Numbered from the stretch's first letter, positions 34,657 to 43,676 are shown. The stretch is 64,000 nucleotides of DNA from Lachnospiraceae bacterium (GCA_017518185.1 JAFWWB010000004.1:176916-240915); one strand, 5' to 3'. The notes: generated by a model from the letters alone, not told the origin. Numbers and translations are program-made.

Positions 34657-35046
34657 ATGACTTACGAAGAGATCGTTGCATACGTGCAGAAGAAAGCCGC
34701 TAAGGCTGATGTCAAGGGCGTAGAGAATGTGGCCGTACAGATCAATATCACAGGAGAAGGCCATGGTGCGTTCTACGTAGCAGTTATGGATGGCAAGATC
34801 GATGTACAGCCTTACGAGTACAACGATCGCGACGCTAAGGTGGTTGCTGAAGCAGACAAGCTGATCGCTTTCCTTGACGGAAAGGGAGACGAGAGCGCAT
34901 TCACCGTTGAGGGAGATGCAGCTAAGGCCCTGGTGCTGAAGAAGCTCGTTGCCAAGACAGCAGCAAAGAAGGCAGAGCCTGCAAAGAAGTCTGAACCCGC
35001 AAAGAAGGCAGAGCCTGCAAAGAAGGCAGCACCTAAGAAGAAGTAA
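34657..35046 (+). CDS. SCP2-like domain protein with Lys/Ala/Pro-rich tail
   Basis: A 129-residue protein. Residues 1-100 resemble a sterol-carrier (SCP2) fold: VAVQINITGEGHGAFYVAVM, DGKIDVQPYEYNDRDAKVV and FTVEGDAAKALVLKKLV follow the family order (hydrophobic beta strands, then a small-residue helix). The last 30 residues are a basic low-complexity tail with repeated EPAKKA/S, like histone H1 or bacterial histone-like tails. SCP2 proteins bind lipids; a nucleic-acid or polyanion-binding tail would be unusual there. Strong ribosome site, promoter with a palindrome, and a dedicated terminator indicate a single-gene, regulated, possibly abundant product. Confidence 0.75.
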   Translation: MTYEEIVAYVQKKAAKADVKGVENVAVQINITGEGHGAFYVAVMDGKIDVQPYEYNDRDAKVVAEADKLIAFLDGKGDESAFTVEGDAAKALVLKKLVAKTAAKKAEPAKKSEPAKKAEPAKKAAPKKK

Positions 35047-35068
35047 GTAAAGATAAGATGAATAAGTA

Positions 35069-35099
35069 AGAGCCCTGCGGCTGCCGCGGGGCTCTTTTT
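35069..35099 (+). terminator. Rho-independent terminator after the SCP2-like gene
   Basis: AGAGCCCTGCGG (35069-35080), loop CTG, CCGCGGGGCTCT (35084-35095) with one G-T pair, then a T run. Confidence 0.9.
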
Positions 35100-35150
35100 T
35101 GGTCTTCGTGAAGGAGTCTGTATCCCGGAGTCACCCGGGTGTTCCCCGGA

Positions 35151-35378
35151 TCAGGAATTCACCGCCTCCAGGATATCGTCCACGTCAAAACCATGTACCA
35201 TGGCTGCCATCTCGATGGTCTCGCCCATGGATGCAGGGCAGCTGAAGCAGTACATGCCGGCGCTCATGAGCACGGGGGCGATATTCGGGTTCAGTGCCAG
35301 CGCATCGCTGACAAGCATATCCTTTGTGATGATAACGCGGTCTTCGCCTTCGTTTTCCTTCTTTATCTCTTCTTCCAT
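35151..35378 (-). CDS. DUF1858 redox-disulfide domain protein
   Basis: A 75-residue protein made of a DUF1858 domain, the small domain found alone or with hybrid-cluster-type proteins. The N-terminal 15 residues are charged; then ITKDMLVSDALALNPNIAPV and GMYCFSCPASMGETIEMAA, whose CFSC pair is the conserved putative redox disulfide. AAAGGAA lies upstream of the ATG. It is convergent with the SCP2-like gene. A disulfide-based sensing or transfer role is a family suggestion only. Confidence 0.9.
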   Translation of the reverse strand: MEEEIKKENEGEDRVIITKDMLVSDALALNPNIAPVLMSAGMYCFSCPASMGETIEMAAMVHGFDVDDILEAVNS

Positions 35379-35465
35379 CGTCTGTTCCTTTCGTTCATTC
35401 CTGCCTTTCGGCGACCGTTGTAGATTTTAACACCCATCCCCCGATTTGTAAAGCTACCCCTTTTA

Positions 35466-35494
35466 TTGTAAAGAAGAGACGGTTGTGGTACAAT
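35466..35494 (+). promoter_or_regulatory. Promoter of the YesL-like gene
   Basis: TTGTAA (35466-35471), 17-bp spacer ending in TGTGG, TACAAT (35489-35494). The predicted start point (about 35501) almost coincides with the GTG start codon at 35503. Confidence 0.65.
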
Positions 35495-35502
35495 AGTTAC
35501 CC

Positions 35503-36405
35503 GTGAACAGATTGTTTTCATCGGATACTATATTTGCGCGCTTTATGAACACTCTGGGCTCGGTGCTCTTAACGGGGCTTTTGTGGCTTTTGTGTTCAAT
35601 ACCCGTTATAACCCTGCCGGCGGCCTCCATGGCGGCCTACCATACCTCCGCAAAGGTCATACGCAGGGGGAAGGGCTATGTGACAAGGGTCTTTTTTGAA
35701 GCATTTTTGCGACAGCTGAAAAGATGGCTTCCGGTGGCCTTCTGTGACCTGCTGGTGCTGGTGTGGCTTTTGTTTGACATCATATATCTTCACGGCTACG
35801 GTACGGAGTTCACCCAGTCACTTTTGTATATTATCTACGGGATATTACTGCTTTATGTGGCCATGAACACGGTCTTCTTCCCCTGCGCCTCACGTTACGG
35901 CGGCGGGCGCTTCAACGTGTTCAAGACGGCCTTTTACATATGCTTCAGGCATATATGGGCTTCGGCCCTTATGACCCTGATCTTTGCTGCGGGGCTTTAC
36001 GTCATGTACCTTATGCCCTGGAGCCTGCTGGTGGTGCCGGGACTGTACTGGTTTCTGTCATCCCTCATCATGGAGGGGATACTGAGGCGCTACTCCAGGA
36101 ATCCGGATGAAGAGGACGATACCGACGATATCTTCGCGCAGCTCCGCAGGAAAAAAGCGGAGAAGGCGGCTGCGGCAGCAGCAGCGGAAGATGCTGAGGA
36201 AGAAGAAGATGAGGAAGATGAGGAAGAAGATGATGAGACCGGCGGAAGTCCTTCTTCGGGAGAAGAAGTGATCTATGAAGACGGGGAGATCACCGAAAGC
36301 CGTATGGGCAACCTTATCATAAAACGACGGAAGAAGGTCAGAAAGCAGGAGCCGGAAAATGATGGGAAGCCGGACAGCTTCTTAGACAGAATAATAAGAA
36401 AGTAA
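35503..36405 (+). CDS. YesL-family (DUF624) membrane protein with acidic tail
   Basis: A 300-residue YesL-like protein: about five hydrophobic helices in the first 190 residues, with the N-terminal family pattern SDTIFARFMNTLGSVLLTG and PVITLPAASMAAYHT. YesL proteins are often near carbohydrate-use genes and their role is unknown. The last 100 residues form a charged cytoplasmic tail with a poly-Ala then Glu/Asp run (DAEEEEDEEDEEEDDETGG). The GTG at 35503 has no ribosome site and lies at the predicted transcript start; an internal ATG at 35545 is an alternative that also lacks one. The GDSL-isomerase fusion gene follows after ten bases. Confidence 0.85.
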   Translation: MNRLFSSDTIFARFMNTLGSVLLTGLLWLLCSIPVITLPAASMAAYHTSAKVIRRGKGYVTRVFFEAFLRQLKRWLPVAFCDLLVLVWLLFDIIYLHGYGTEFTQSLLYIIYGILLLYVAMNTVFFPCASRYGGGRFNVFKTAFYICFRHIWASALMTLIFAAGLYVMYLMPWSLLVVPGLYWFLSSLIMEGILRRYSRNPDEEDDTDDIFAQLRRKKAEKAAAAAAAEDAEEEEDEEDEEEDDETGGSPSSGEEVIYEDGEITESRMGNLIIKRRKKVRKQEPENDGKPDSFLDRIIRK

Positions 36406-36415
36406 TGGTGAAGGA

Positions 36416-38626
36416 ATGAAAGCATACGACGGGGTTGTGAACAGTGGAGACCACGGCCTTCTGAAGAAGGCCATGGAAAAGGCGGAGCGTGGTGAAAAGC
36501 TCTGCCTGGGCTTTCTCGGCGGCTCTATAACCGAGGGCTATTCGTCTACAAAACATGAATACTGCTACGCAAAGAGGATCCATACCTGGTGGTGCGGACA
36601 GTTCCCGAAGGCAGAAACCCGCTATGTAAATGCCGGCATAGGAGGTACGGGTTCGGACTACGGCGTGGCAAGGCTGGGAGAGCTGCTTGCCGAAAAGCCG
36701 GATGTGATATTCGTGGATTTTTCCGTTAACGATGCCAATGCGGATCTTTGTGAGGAGACTTATGAAGGGCTTATCAGGGGCTGTCTTAAGGCGGAGAATG
36801 AGCCCGCGGTGGTGCTCATCCATTTTATAAAATATGATGACGCAGCTACGGCTGAGCCGATACACTTAAGACTGGGCCTGCATTACGGCCTGCCCTGCAT
36901 AAGCATCGGTGCTTCCGTATATCAGAGGATACAGGACGGGGAGCTTGACGTATCGGAAGTGACGGAGGACATGCTCCATCCCACTGACAACGGGCACAGG
37001 CTCATAGCGGAGCTGGTGACGGATTTCCTTTATAAGGTAAGACAGGAGAATGCGCTGTACAGCAGTAAGCTCCTGCCCCGACCGCTTACGGTGAACGCCT
37101 ACGAAAAGACGGTGCGCCTGCAGCATGCAAACTGTGACGCGGTCCTGAGGGGCTTTGAAAAGGATACTAAGGATAAGGAATACCCGGCAGACCATTTCCG
37201 TGGCGGCTGGGTCGGATATAAAGCCGGTGACGAGATAAGCATACGCTTCAGGGGAAGCGAGCTGGCGGTGCAGTTCAGACGCACGGTGAAAAGACCGGCA
37301 CCGGTGGCCCTGGCCATAGTGGACGGGGATGAGGAGAATGCGGTCCTGCTGGATGCGAACTTTGACCAGGACTGGGGGGACTGCCTGAGCATCGTTACTG
37401 TGATGCGCCACGGGCATCTCCTGCCGGATCAGGTAAGGATCGGAGCCAGTCCTGCAAATTATTACGAGGGCTATGGGGCTCTGGCTGCCTACAGGGATGT
37501 TTATCCCGAAGTAAAGGACCATGAGCTCACCATCAGGATACTGGGAGACCCGGAGAGCCTTGGCTGGGAGCAGCTGAAGACGTCTACCGGAGGACCGGCC
37601 TGGATAAAGAGCGGGAGCAGTGAGGGGGCTGCGACCTTTGATCTTCTGGGTGTCATAGTGGCAGAGCCTCCCGCAGATGATCTTCCCCTGCTTCCCATGA
37701 AGCTTGAGCCTGCCCTGATGGAGCGCATCTGGGGCGGAACGAAGCTTAAGGATGTATGGGGCTACGAAGAGGCCGGCAGTGGAAAATACGGAGAATGCTG
37801 GGCCGTTGCCTGCAATGAACAGGCCGACAACCGGGTCGCCTCAGGCTATTATGCCGGAAAGAGGATCTCGGAGCTTGTGAAGGAGGGGGTCATCAGCTGG
37901 AAAGGTGAAAATTTCCCTCTGCTGGTTAAGATAATAGATGCGGGTGCCGATCTGTCAATACAGGTACATCCCGATGATGTCTATGCAAGAGAACACGGAG
38001 AAAGCAACGGGAAAAGAGAATGCTGGTATATACTGGACTGCCCGGAGGGTGCTGAACTTATAATAGGGAACAAGGCGGCAGATAAGGATGAGCTTAAGAA
38101 ACTGGTGGAAGAGAAACGCTGGGATGAGCTGCTTAACAGAGTGCCGGTAAAGAAAGGGGATTTCATCCAGATCGATCCGGGAACGCTTCACTCCATCACC
38201 GGAGGGATAACCCTGCTGGAGGTGCAGCAGAACTGCGATATAACCTACAGGGTATACGATTTTGACAGGCTTCAGAACGGAAAACCCAGGGAGCTGCACG
38301 TGAAGGAGAGCCTTGAGGTGATAAACACGCCTGACAGGAAGGGACCTGAGGATGTACTTCATGAGGAAGGCCGGTTGAACGAGGCTGAGCTTCTGGCTGA
38401 AACCCCGGATTATAAGGTGTGGACCATCAGGGTGCAGGGAACGGCGGAGCCGGAATGTCCGCCGGAGGCCTTCCTGGTAGCCTCTGTTATAGAGGGCAGC
38501 GGCAGCCTGGAGGATATGCAGCTTAAGAAAGGTGACCACCTGATCATACCTGCGGGCTTCGGAAAGATGCTGCTTAAGGGTGATATGAGAGTAAATCTGG
38601 CAATGCCGGTGGAAAGAAGATCATAA
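36416..38626 (+). CDS. Fusion: SGNH/GDSL esterase + class I mannose-6-phosphate isomerase
   Basis: A 736-residue two-enzyme protein in one uninterrupted frame. Residues 1-425 are an SGNH/GDSL hydrolase: FLGGSITEGYSS holds the nucleophile Ser, VDFSVNDANADL the Asn block, and DMLHPTDNGHRL the catalytic Asp-His; a beta-sandwich part follows as in acetylxylan-type esterases. Residues 428-736 are a type I phosphomannose isomerase (ManA): MKLEPALMERIWGGTKLKDV, LSIQVHPDDVYAREHGESNG (zinc ligands) and PGTLHSITGGITLLEVQQNC. The Met at residue 428 (base 37697) is where a free-standing ManA would begin, but no ribosome site precedes it. The start at 36416 has GGTGAAGGA close by. The fusion may link deacylation to mannose/fructose-6-phosphate interconversion. 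Confidence 0.88.
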   Translation: MKAYDGVVNSGDHGLLKKAMEKAERGEKLCLGFLGGSITEGYSSTKHEYCYAKRIHTWWCGQFPKAETRYVNAGIGGTGSDYGVARLGELLAEKPDVIFVDFSVNDANADLCEETYEGLIRGCLKAENEPAVVLIHFIKYDDAATAEPIHLRLGLHYGLPCISIGASVYQRIQDGELDVSEVTEDMLHPTDNGHRLIAELVTDFLYKVRQENALYSSKLLPRPLTVNAYEKTVRLQHANCDAVLRGFEKDTKDKEYPADHFRGGWVGYKAGDEISIRFRGSELAVQFRRTVKRPAPVALAIVDGDEENAVLLDANFDQDWGDCLSIVTVMRHGHLLPDQVRIGASPANYYEGYGALAAYRDVYPEVKDHELTIRILGDPESLGWEQLKTSTGGPAWIKSGSSEGAATFDLLGVIVAEPPADDLPLLPMKLEPALMERIWGGTKLKDVWGYEEAGSGKYGECWAVACNEQADNRVASGYYAGKRISELVKEGVISWKGENFPLLVKIIDAGADLSIQVHPDDVYAREHGESNGKRECWYILDCPEGAELIIGNKAADKDELKKLVEEKRWDELLNRVPVKKGDFIQIDPGTLHSITGGITLLEVQQNCDITYRVYDFDRLQNGKPRELHVKESLEVINTPDRKGPEDVLHEEGRLNEAELLAETPDYKVWTIRVQGTAEPECPPEAFLVASVIEGSGSLEDMQLKKGDHLIIPAGFGKMLLKGDMRVNLAMPVERRS

Positions 38627-38636
38627 ATATATATTT

Positions 38637-39452
38637 ATGTCCAGAGAGATAACCAAGGTCAACAGATTTATGCTGCGCAGCGAGATGGTGCTGGCGGCCC
38701 CGGGAAAGGGGCTCCACGTGCTGCTGGGAAAGCTGCGCCGCCGCCCCGACATCGGAAGGGCGCTGCTTTTGCTGTTCACGCTGGCAGCAGTCGGAGCGGG
38801 ACTCTGGCTTCTTCACAGGCAGAGCTTCCTCCGCGAGCATACCTGGGTTTTTATCATGGCAGCCACGGTGCTGGCCCTTGTCGCATTTCTCCTTTTCGAG
38901 CCTCTGCTCAAACTCTTTTCAACGCTTTTCATGCTGCTGGAAGCCTTCACCCACATTTTTGCAAAGAGTTATGACGAATGCAGGAAGAGCCTTGGGATAA
39001 AGGGCGATGCTGCGAAGGATAAGGCTGCCGCCGGAACCGGTAAAGACGGAAAGAGCGGGGAAGAGGCAAAGAAGGAAGAGCATAAGAGCTCCGAGACTGA
39101 GTATCATCAGACCGAGGAAGACCGCATGGCCTGGCAGCGGGCAAAGCAGAAAGCCCGTGCGGACAAGCGTTACGAGCAGACGAAAAAAAAGAAGAAGCGC
39201 ATGGAGGAAGAGGCACGGAAGGAGCAGAAAAAGGAGCGCCGCCGTGAGGAGCCAAAAAAGCCTGCCTCCGATAAGGCTCTGGAAGAGGCAAAATCCGTCT
39301 TCAACGTGGAGATACCCTTCACGGAGAGCGAGATAAAGGAAAAGCGCAATCTCCTTATCAAGAAGTATCATCCGGACAATCCCGGGGGCTCCGAGGAGAT
39401 GTGCAAGAAGATAAACGAATGCTACAGCATACTCTATATGTATGCTTCTTAG
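38637..39452 (+). CDS. Membrane-anchored C-terminal J-domain protein
   Basis: A 271-residue protein with two hydrophobic segments (about 40-60 and 68-105), a long charged Lys/Glu/Arg-rich coiled region (about 120-215), and a C-terminal J domain: SEIKEKRNLLIKKYHPDNPG with an intact HPD, then KKINECYSILYMY. The J domain lacks the rest of the DnaJ protein, so it should recruit an Hsp70 to the membrane. It starts ten bases after the GDSL-isomerase stop; the ribosome site is weak. GT2 follows after six bases. A link with the HscC-like Hsp70 of this window is only inferred. Confidence 0.82.
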   Translation: MSREITKVNRFMLRSEMVLAAPGKGLHVLLGKLRRRPDIGRALLLLFTLAAVGAGLWLLHRQSFLREHTWVFIMAATVLALVAFLLFEPLLKLFSTLFMLLEAFTHIFAKSYDECRKSLGIKGDAAKDKAAAGTGKDGKSGEEAKKEEHKSSETEYHQTEEDRMAWQRAKQKARADKRYEQTKKKKKRMEEEARKEQKKERRREEPKKPASDKALEEAKSVFNVEIPFTESEIKEKRNLLIKKYHPDNPGGSEEMCKKINECYSILYMYAS

Positions 39453-39458
39453 ATCATC

Positions 39459-40391
39459 ATGGATAATAAGCTTATCACCGTAATAATCCCTGCATATAAC
39501 GTTGCGGCCTATCTCGGGGAGTGCATGGAAAGCCTCTGCGGCCAGAGCTATGGAGAGCTGGAGCTCATCCTGGTGGACGACGGCGCCACCGATGAGACCC
39601 CTGTGCTCTGTGACGAATGGGCGGCTAAGGACAGCCGCATAAAGGTCATACACAAGCCGAACGGCGGCCTTTCGGACGCCAGAAATGCGGGACTTGCGGC
39701 AGCAGGCGGTGAATACATCTCCTTCATCGATCCCGATGATGTGGTGGAAAAGAATATGTACGAGACCCTTTTCGGTCTCTGCAGGGATAATGACACTGCC
39801 ATGGCGGTGTGCCGCTTTGATACCTTCGGCGCGGATCCCGGAATGGAGATCCTTCCGGCGGACGGGAAGATGACGGTGCTCACGGCAGAAGAGCATATCA
39901 GGGATATTATCACCTATAATGAAGAACGTCCTTCCTCCTATTCCGCCTGCACCAGGCTGTACCGCAGGGATATAACGGAGGGGCTTTCCTTTCCGAAGGG
40001 GAAAAAATACGAGGACATAGTTTTTTCCACGAAGTCGAGCCTTAAGAGCGGCCGGCTCTGCTATCTGAACAGCTTTCTCTATCATTACCGCATCAGGGAG
40101 GACAGCATAAGTCACGATAAGAGCGACAGGGAGCGTGATCTCATAGTCCACAGGCTGGACCAGCGCCGTATCCAGACCGCCTTTTTAAAGGAAAGCGGGG
40201 AGACGGGACTCTACAGTCTTGCAAAGGCTGTGTACGGAAGCGAGCTTAAGAGCTTCAGAAAGACCATGACCCTTCATGAGTATGACGGTCTTACCGCAGA
40301 GATCCTTGAGGAATGGAAATGCGGGGCGGGTGAAATATTTTCACTGCCTGTGGGCATTAAGAAGAAGATGAAGCTTTTATGTGGCTTGTAA
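39459..40391 (+). CDS. GT2-family glycosyltransferase
   Basis: A 310-residue family-2 glycosyltransferase with the full GT-A signature: VIIPAYNVAAYLGECMESL at residue 9, LILVDDGATDETPVLCDEW, KPNGGLSDARNAGLAAAGGE and ISFIDPDDVV (DxD). The C-terminal part is helical, with no obvious membrane segment. It is encoded six bases after the membrane J protein and just before the cell-surface cluster, so a role in surface glycan synthesis is likely. Donor and acceptor unknown. Confidence 0.92.
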   Translation: MDNKLITVIIPAYNVAAYLGECMESLCGQSYGELELILVDDGATDETPVLCDEWAAKDSRIKVIHKPNGGLSDARNAGLAAAGGEYISFIDPDDVVEKNMYETLFGLCRDNDTAMAVCRFDTFGADPGMEILPADGKMTVLTAEEHIRDIITYNEERPSSYSACTRLYRRDITEGLSFPKGKKYEDIVFSTKSSLKSGRLCYLNSFLYHYRIREDSISHDKSDRERDLIVHRLDQRRIQTAFLKESGETGLYSLAKAVYGSELKSFRKTMTLHEYDGLTAEILEEWKCGAGEIFSLPVGIKKKMKLLCGL

Positions 40392-40414
40392 AAGACACGG
40401 GCTTGTGATAAAAT
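40386..40414 (+). promoter_or_regulatory. Promoter of the large GH25 gene
   Basis: TTGTAA (40386-40391), 17-bp spacer ending in TGTGA, TAAAAT (40409-40414). The leader of about 30 bases carries GAGGCGAGGAG before the TTG start. Confidence 0.7.
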
Positions 40415-40451
40415 AGTTTGGTTTACATAAAGAGGCGAGGAGTGTTAGGGT

Positions 40452-43400
40452 TTGGGTAAGAAACCTGAAGATGAGATATCGATAATCGACCTGGATGATA
40501 CGGGGGCGCTGCCCCTGCTGGTTCCCGTTGAGGAAGAAGAGACTGAGCTTCCGGAAGAGGAGTACCCTGAAGAGGCTGAGCTTCCGGAAGAGGAGTACCC
40601 TGAAGAAGAGATACCGCAGGAGGCGGAGTATGAGGCGCCCCCTGTCTTTCAGGGTGAGGTCAGCGTAGATACCACGCTGCTTACGGATATCCGTGAGGAG
40701 CTTAAATTTGATATGGCTGAGACCAGGGTGATGCCGGGGGGCGGCGAGATAGATGCGGCCCTGGAGGAAGCAGCGGAAATACCGGAAAAGAAAGGCCTTA
40801 CGGATACCGACATGATGCCGGATACGGAGGCCATCATACTTGCGGGCATCGAGGCCGGGATGCAGCTTGAAGACGCCCCGGCAGCAGGAGACACCATCGT
40901 GGTGCCGGATATACCGGAGGATCCGGAGTATATCGAAGGGGAGTATCCCGACGGCGGATATGCCGAAGAGGAATACGGCGGAGAAGAGTTCCCTGAGGAA
41001 GAGTACGCGGAAGATTACCCTGAGGAGGAAGCAGCCGGGGAAGAACTTCCGCCTGAGGATGAGGAAGAGTATCCTGAAGAAAATGACGGGGATGAACCGG
41101 AAGAGGAATATCCCGATGAGGAGTACGACGAAGAGGATGATCCTGAAGAGGAGTACGATGAAGATGAGTATGATGAAGAAGATACTCCTGAGGAGGAATA
41201 CCCGGAAGATGAGCAGGAGCCCGAAGAGGCTCCCGTAAAAAAGGTGCCGAAGGGAAAGGCATCAAAAAACAAGTCCGCAAAGGACAAAGCTCCAAAAGGG
41301 AAAAAGTCCAAAGAAAAGAACACCAAAGAGAAGAAGCCGGAAGAGAAACCTTCGGAGGAAAAGGCTTCCGCTAAAAAGAAGAGCGGAAGAAAGGGGCCTA
41401 TAGGCAGGGAAGATTTCGTGGATCTGAATGCTCCCAGGGTCAAGGCTCCCAGGGATAAGAACAGGCGGAATCCCGTAAAAGAAAGAGAGCGCAATACCGC
41501 GGCCAGGATAGTGGGCGTGGCGGCGCTGTTCCTCATATTCGGAGCCTGTGCCCTGTATTTTGCCATAGCCTTCAGGAAGGCCGGGAGCTCCGTGGATATG
41601 AAGGGACTGGGACAGGAGATCAGCTCCATAGGCATTGCGGGCCAGCAGGGCCTTATCGCTATGGCCGCTGCGGAGGAGACTGCAGTGGAGGAGCCGGATC
41701 CCACCGAAGGCGAAACGGAAGAACCGGAACCCGAGCCTGAGGAAGAAGAGGCGGATATCCGGGTGGAGATGGTATTCACCTCCATCGAGCAGGACCTTAA
41801 GATAAAGTTCACCGACGACTCCACGGGCCATCTCATCAGCGGCGTGGAATTCAAGGTGAAGGTGACGCCTTCAAAGTCATCAGCCATAACCCTGACCGAC
41901 AGTGATAAGGACGGCATCATACATGAGCAGAACATGAAGGGCGGCAGCTATGCAGTGGAAGCCGAACCCATTGAAGGCTATGTTTTCGTCAATGACGACA
42001 GCGTGGTCAGCGTCCGGGACAAGATCGTCTACCAGCAGGTAGCGATAAAGGAAGAGATAAAGACCGAGGCCGAGGTCAACGCCGCGGTGGAGGATACCGC
42101 AGGAAATAACGAGCAGGCAGAGGAGCCTGCGGCGCCCACCACAAAAGACACGGTGGAATTCGTGGAATCCTCTAAGACCGCGAAAAACGGTGAGGATGCC
42201 TATAAGAAGATAGAGAAGAGCAGTATCGCGGAGCCGGCCTATGCAGCCCTTCCCGAGGTGGTGGAGAGAGGCGCCCAGGAAGATGCAATACCCACTCCCA
42301 TCCCGACTGCGGAGCCTACGCCCATACCTACTGCAGAACCCACGGCTACACCTACTCCCGAGGCAACGCCTACGGAAGCTGCGCAGGAGGATGCAACGCC
42401 TACGCCCACTCCGGCGGATCAGGAAAACCCGGAGGCTACTGCAACACCCACTCCTATACCTGAGGCTACATCTACTCCCACTCCTACAGAGAAGGATAAG
42501 GATAAGGCCAAGATAAAGAAGGTGGAGCTGGAGACTGCGGAATTCACCCTTGCGAAAGGGGAGAAGAGGCAGCTCAAGGTCAGGGCCGTGTTCAGCGAAG
42601 GCGATGATGTCACCGATCCCGAGAAGTTCAGCTGGAGCTCAGATGATGAGGAAGTGGCAAAGGTTGACAAGAAAGGCAATGTGGAAGCCCTGAAGAACGG
42701 TCGCGCCGTTATCACTGCAAAATACAAGGATAAGAACGGCAACGAGAAAGAGGATTACAGCACCGTAAAGGTGGTGGAGAATCCCAAGGACGACAAGACC
42801 ACAAAGCTTAAGGACAAGGACGGCAACCAGGTATATTATAAGAAGGAAGACGGCAGCTACGAGGAGGCCGTATTCGCCGATTATTATACGAAGAGCGAAT
42901 TCTTCGTGGCCGGGAATGTGGAATACATCTACACCGGCTGGCAGACCCTTGACGGAAAGAAATACTACTTCGACAAGAACGGCAACAAGGTCACCGGAGA
43001 CCAGATCATACAGGGCGTAAGCTATCATTTCGGCACTGACGGTGTTCTGAATGAGGGCGGCAACAGCGGTGTCATGGGCATAGACGTTTCCAAGTGGAAC
43101 GGGGCCATCGACTGGACCGCAGTAAAGAATTCAGGAGTGAACTTTGTCATCATACGCTGCGGCTACAGAGGTTCCGCCAGCGGCGTTCTGGTAGAGGACC
43201 CCAGATTTAAGAGTAATCTGGCAGGGGCGAAGGCCGCCGGGATAAAGGTAGGCGTGTACTTCTTCTCCCAGGCCGTGACCGAAGCGGAGGCAGTGGAAGA
43301 GGCTTCCATGTGCCTGGCCCTTATCGGCGGCGAGCATCTGGATTACCCGGTGTTCATCGATACGGAATTCACCACGGGAAAGAACGGCAGGGCCGACGGA

Positions 43401-43664
43401 CTTAAAAAGGCCGAAAGGACCGCGGTCTGCAGGGCTTTCTGCGAGACAGTAAAGAGCGGCGGCTACAGCACAGGTGTTTATTCCTCCGTATCCTGGCTGG
43501 GCCCCATGGTAGATGTATCGGTTCTTTCAGGGGCAAAGATCTGGATGGCACATTATGCCGCGGAACCCGGCTATGACGGACATTATGATATATGGCAGTA
43601 TTCCCGCAAGGGAAGCATCAGCGGCATCAGCGGTTCAGTGGATATGAACTTAAGCTACTATTAA
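40452..43664 (+). CDS. Large membrane-anchored GH25 lysozyme with acidic cytoplasmic tail
   Basis: A 1070-residue muramidase-type protein. Residues 27-260 are very acidic, with many (E)EEYPEE units; the first two are exact 33-bp DNA repeats (40545-40610) apart from the end. Residues 261-350 are Lys-rich, then one membrane helix (about 353-376, IVGVAALFLIFGACALYFAI). Outside come a prealbumin-like region with DSDKDGIIHEQNMKGGSYAV, a Thr/Pro spacer (613-680), a BIG2-type Ig domain (about 687-775), a choline-binding-like repeat (YTGWQTLDGKKYYFDKNGNK) and the GH25 domain (873-1070: GIDVSKWNGAIDW, FVIIRCGYRG, YPVFIDTEF). It opens the rfb/lysozyme cluster. The start codon is TTG. Confidence 0.88.
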   Translation: MGKKPEDEISIIDLDDTGALPLLVPVEEEETELPEEEYPEEAELPEEEYPEEEIPQEAEYEAPPVFQGEVSVDTTLLTDIREELKFDMAETRVMPGGGEIDAALEEAAEIPEKKGLTDTDMMPDTEAIILAGIEAGMQLEDAPAAGDTIVVPDIPEDPEYIEGEYPDGGYAEEEYGGEEFPEEEYAEDYPEEEAAGEELPPEDEEEYPEENDGDEPEEEYPDEEYDEEDDPEEEYDEDEYDEEDTPEEEYPEDEQEPEEAPVKKVPKGKASKNKSAKDKAPKGKKSKEKNTKEKKPEEKPSEEKASAKKKSGRKGPIGREDFVDLNAPRVKAPRDKNRRNPVKERERNTAARIVGVAALFLIFGACALYFAIAFRKAGSSVDMKGLGQEISSIGIAGQQGLIAMAAAEETAVEEPDPTEGETEEPEPEPEEEEADIRVEMVFTSIEQDLKIKFTDDSTGHLISGVEFKVKVTPSKSSAITLTDSDKDGIIHEQNMKGGSYAVEAEPIEGYVFVNDDSVVSVRDKIVYQQVAIKEEIKTEAEVNAAVEDTAGNNEQAEEPAAPTTKDTVEFVESSKTAKNGEDAYKKIEKSSIAEPAYAALPEVVERGAQEDAIPTPIPTAEPTPIPTAEPTATPTPEATPTEAAQEDATPTPTPADQENPEATATPTPIPEATSTPTPTEKDKDKAKIKKVELETAEFTLAKGEKRQLKVRAVFSEGDDVTDPEKFSWSSDDEEVAKVDKKGNVEALKNGRAVITAKYKDKNGNEKEDYSTVKVVENPKDDKTTKLKDKDGNQVYYKKEDGSYEEAVFADYYTKSEFFVAGNVEYIYTGWQTLDGKKYYFDKNGNKVTGDQIIQGVSYHFGTDGVLNEGGNSGVMGIDVSKWNGAIDWTAVKNSGVNFVIIRCGYRGSASGVLVEDPRFKSNLAGAKAAGIKVGVYFFSQAVTEAEAVEEASMCLALIGGEHLDYPVFIDTEFTTGKNGRADGLKKAERTAVCRAFCETVKSGGYSTGVYSSVSWLGPMVDVSVLSGAKIWMAHYAAEPGYDGHYDIWQYSRKGSISGISGSVDMNLSYY
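40545..40610. repeat. 33-bp tandem repeat in the acidic region of the GH25 gene
   Basis: Two copies (40545-40577 and 40578-40610), identical over about 30 bases, encoding ELPEEEYPEEA and ELPEEEYPEEE. Further, more diverged EEEYPEE units follow to about 41220, so the acidic region likely grew by slippage. Confidence 0.8.
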
Positions 43665-43676
43665 AAGGAGGTTTTC

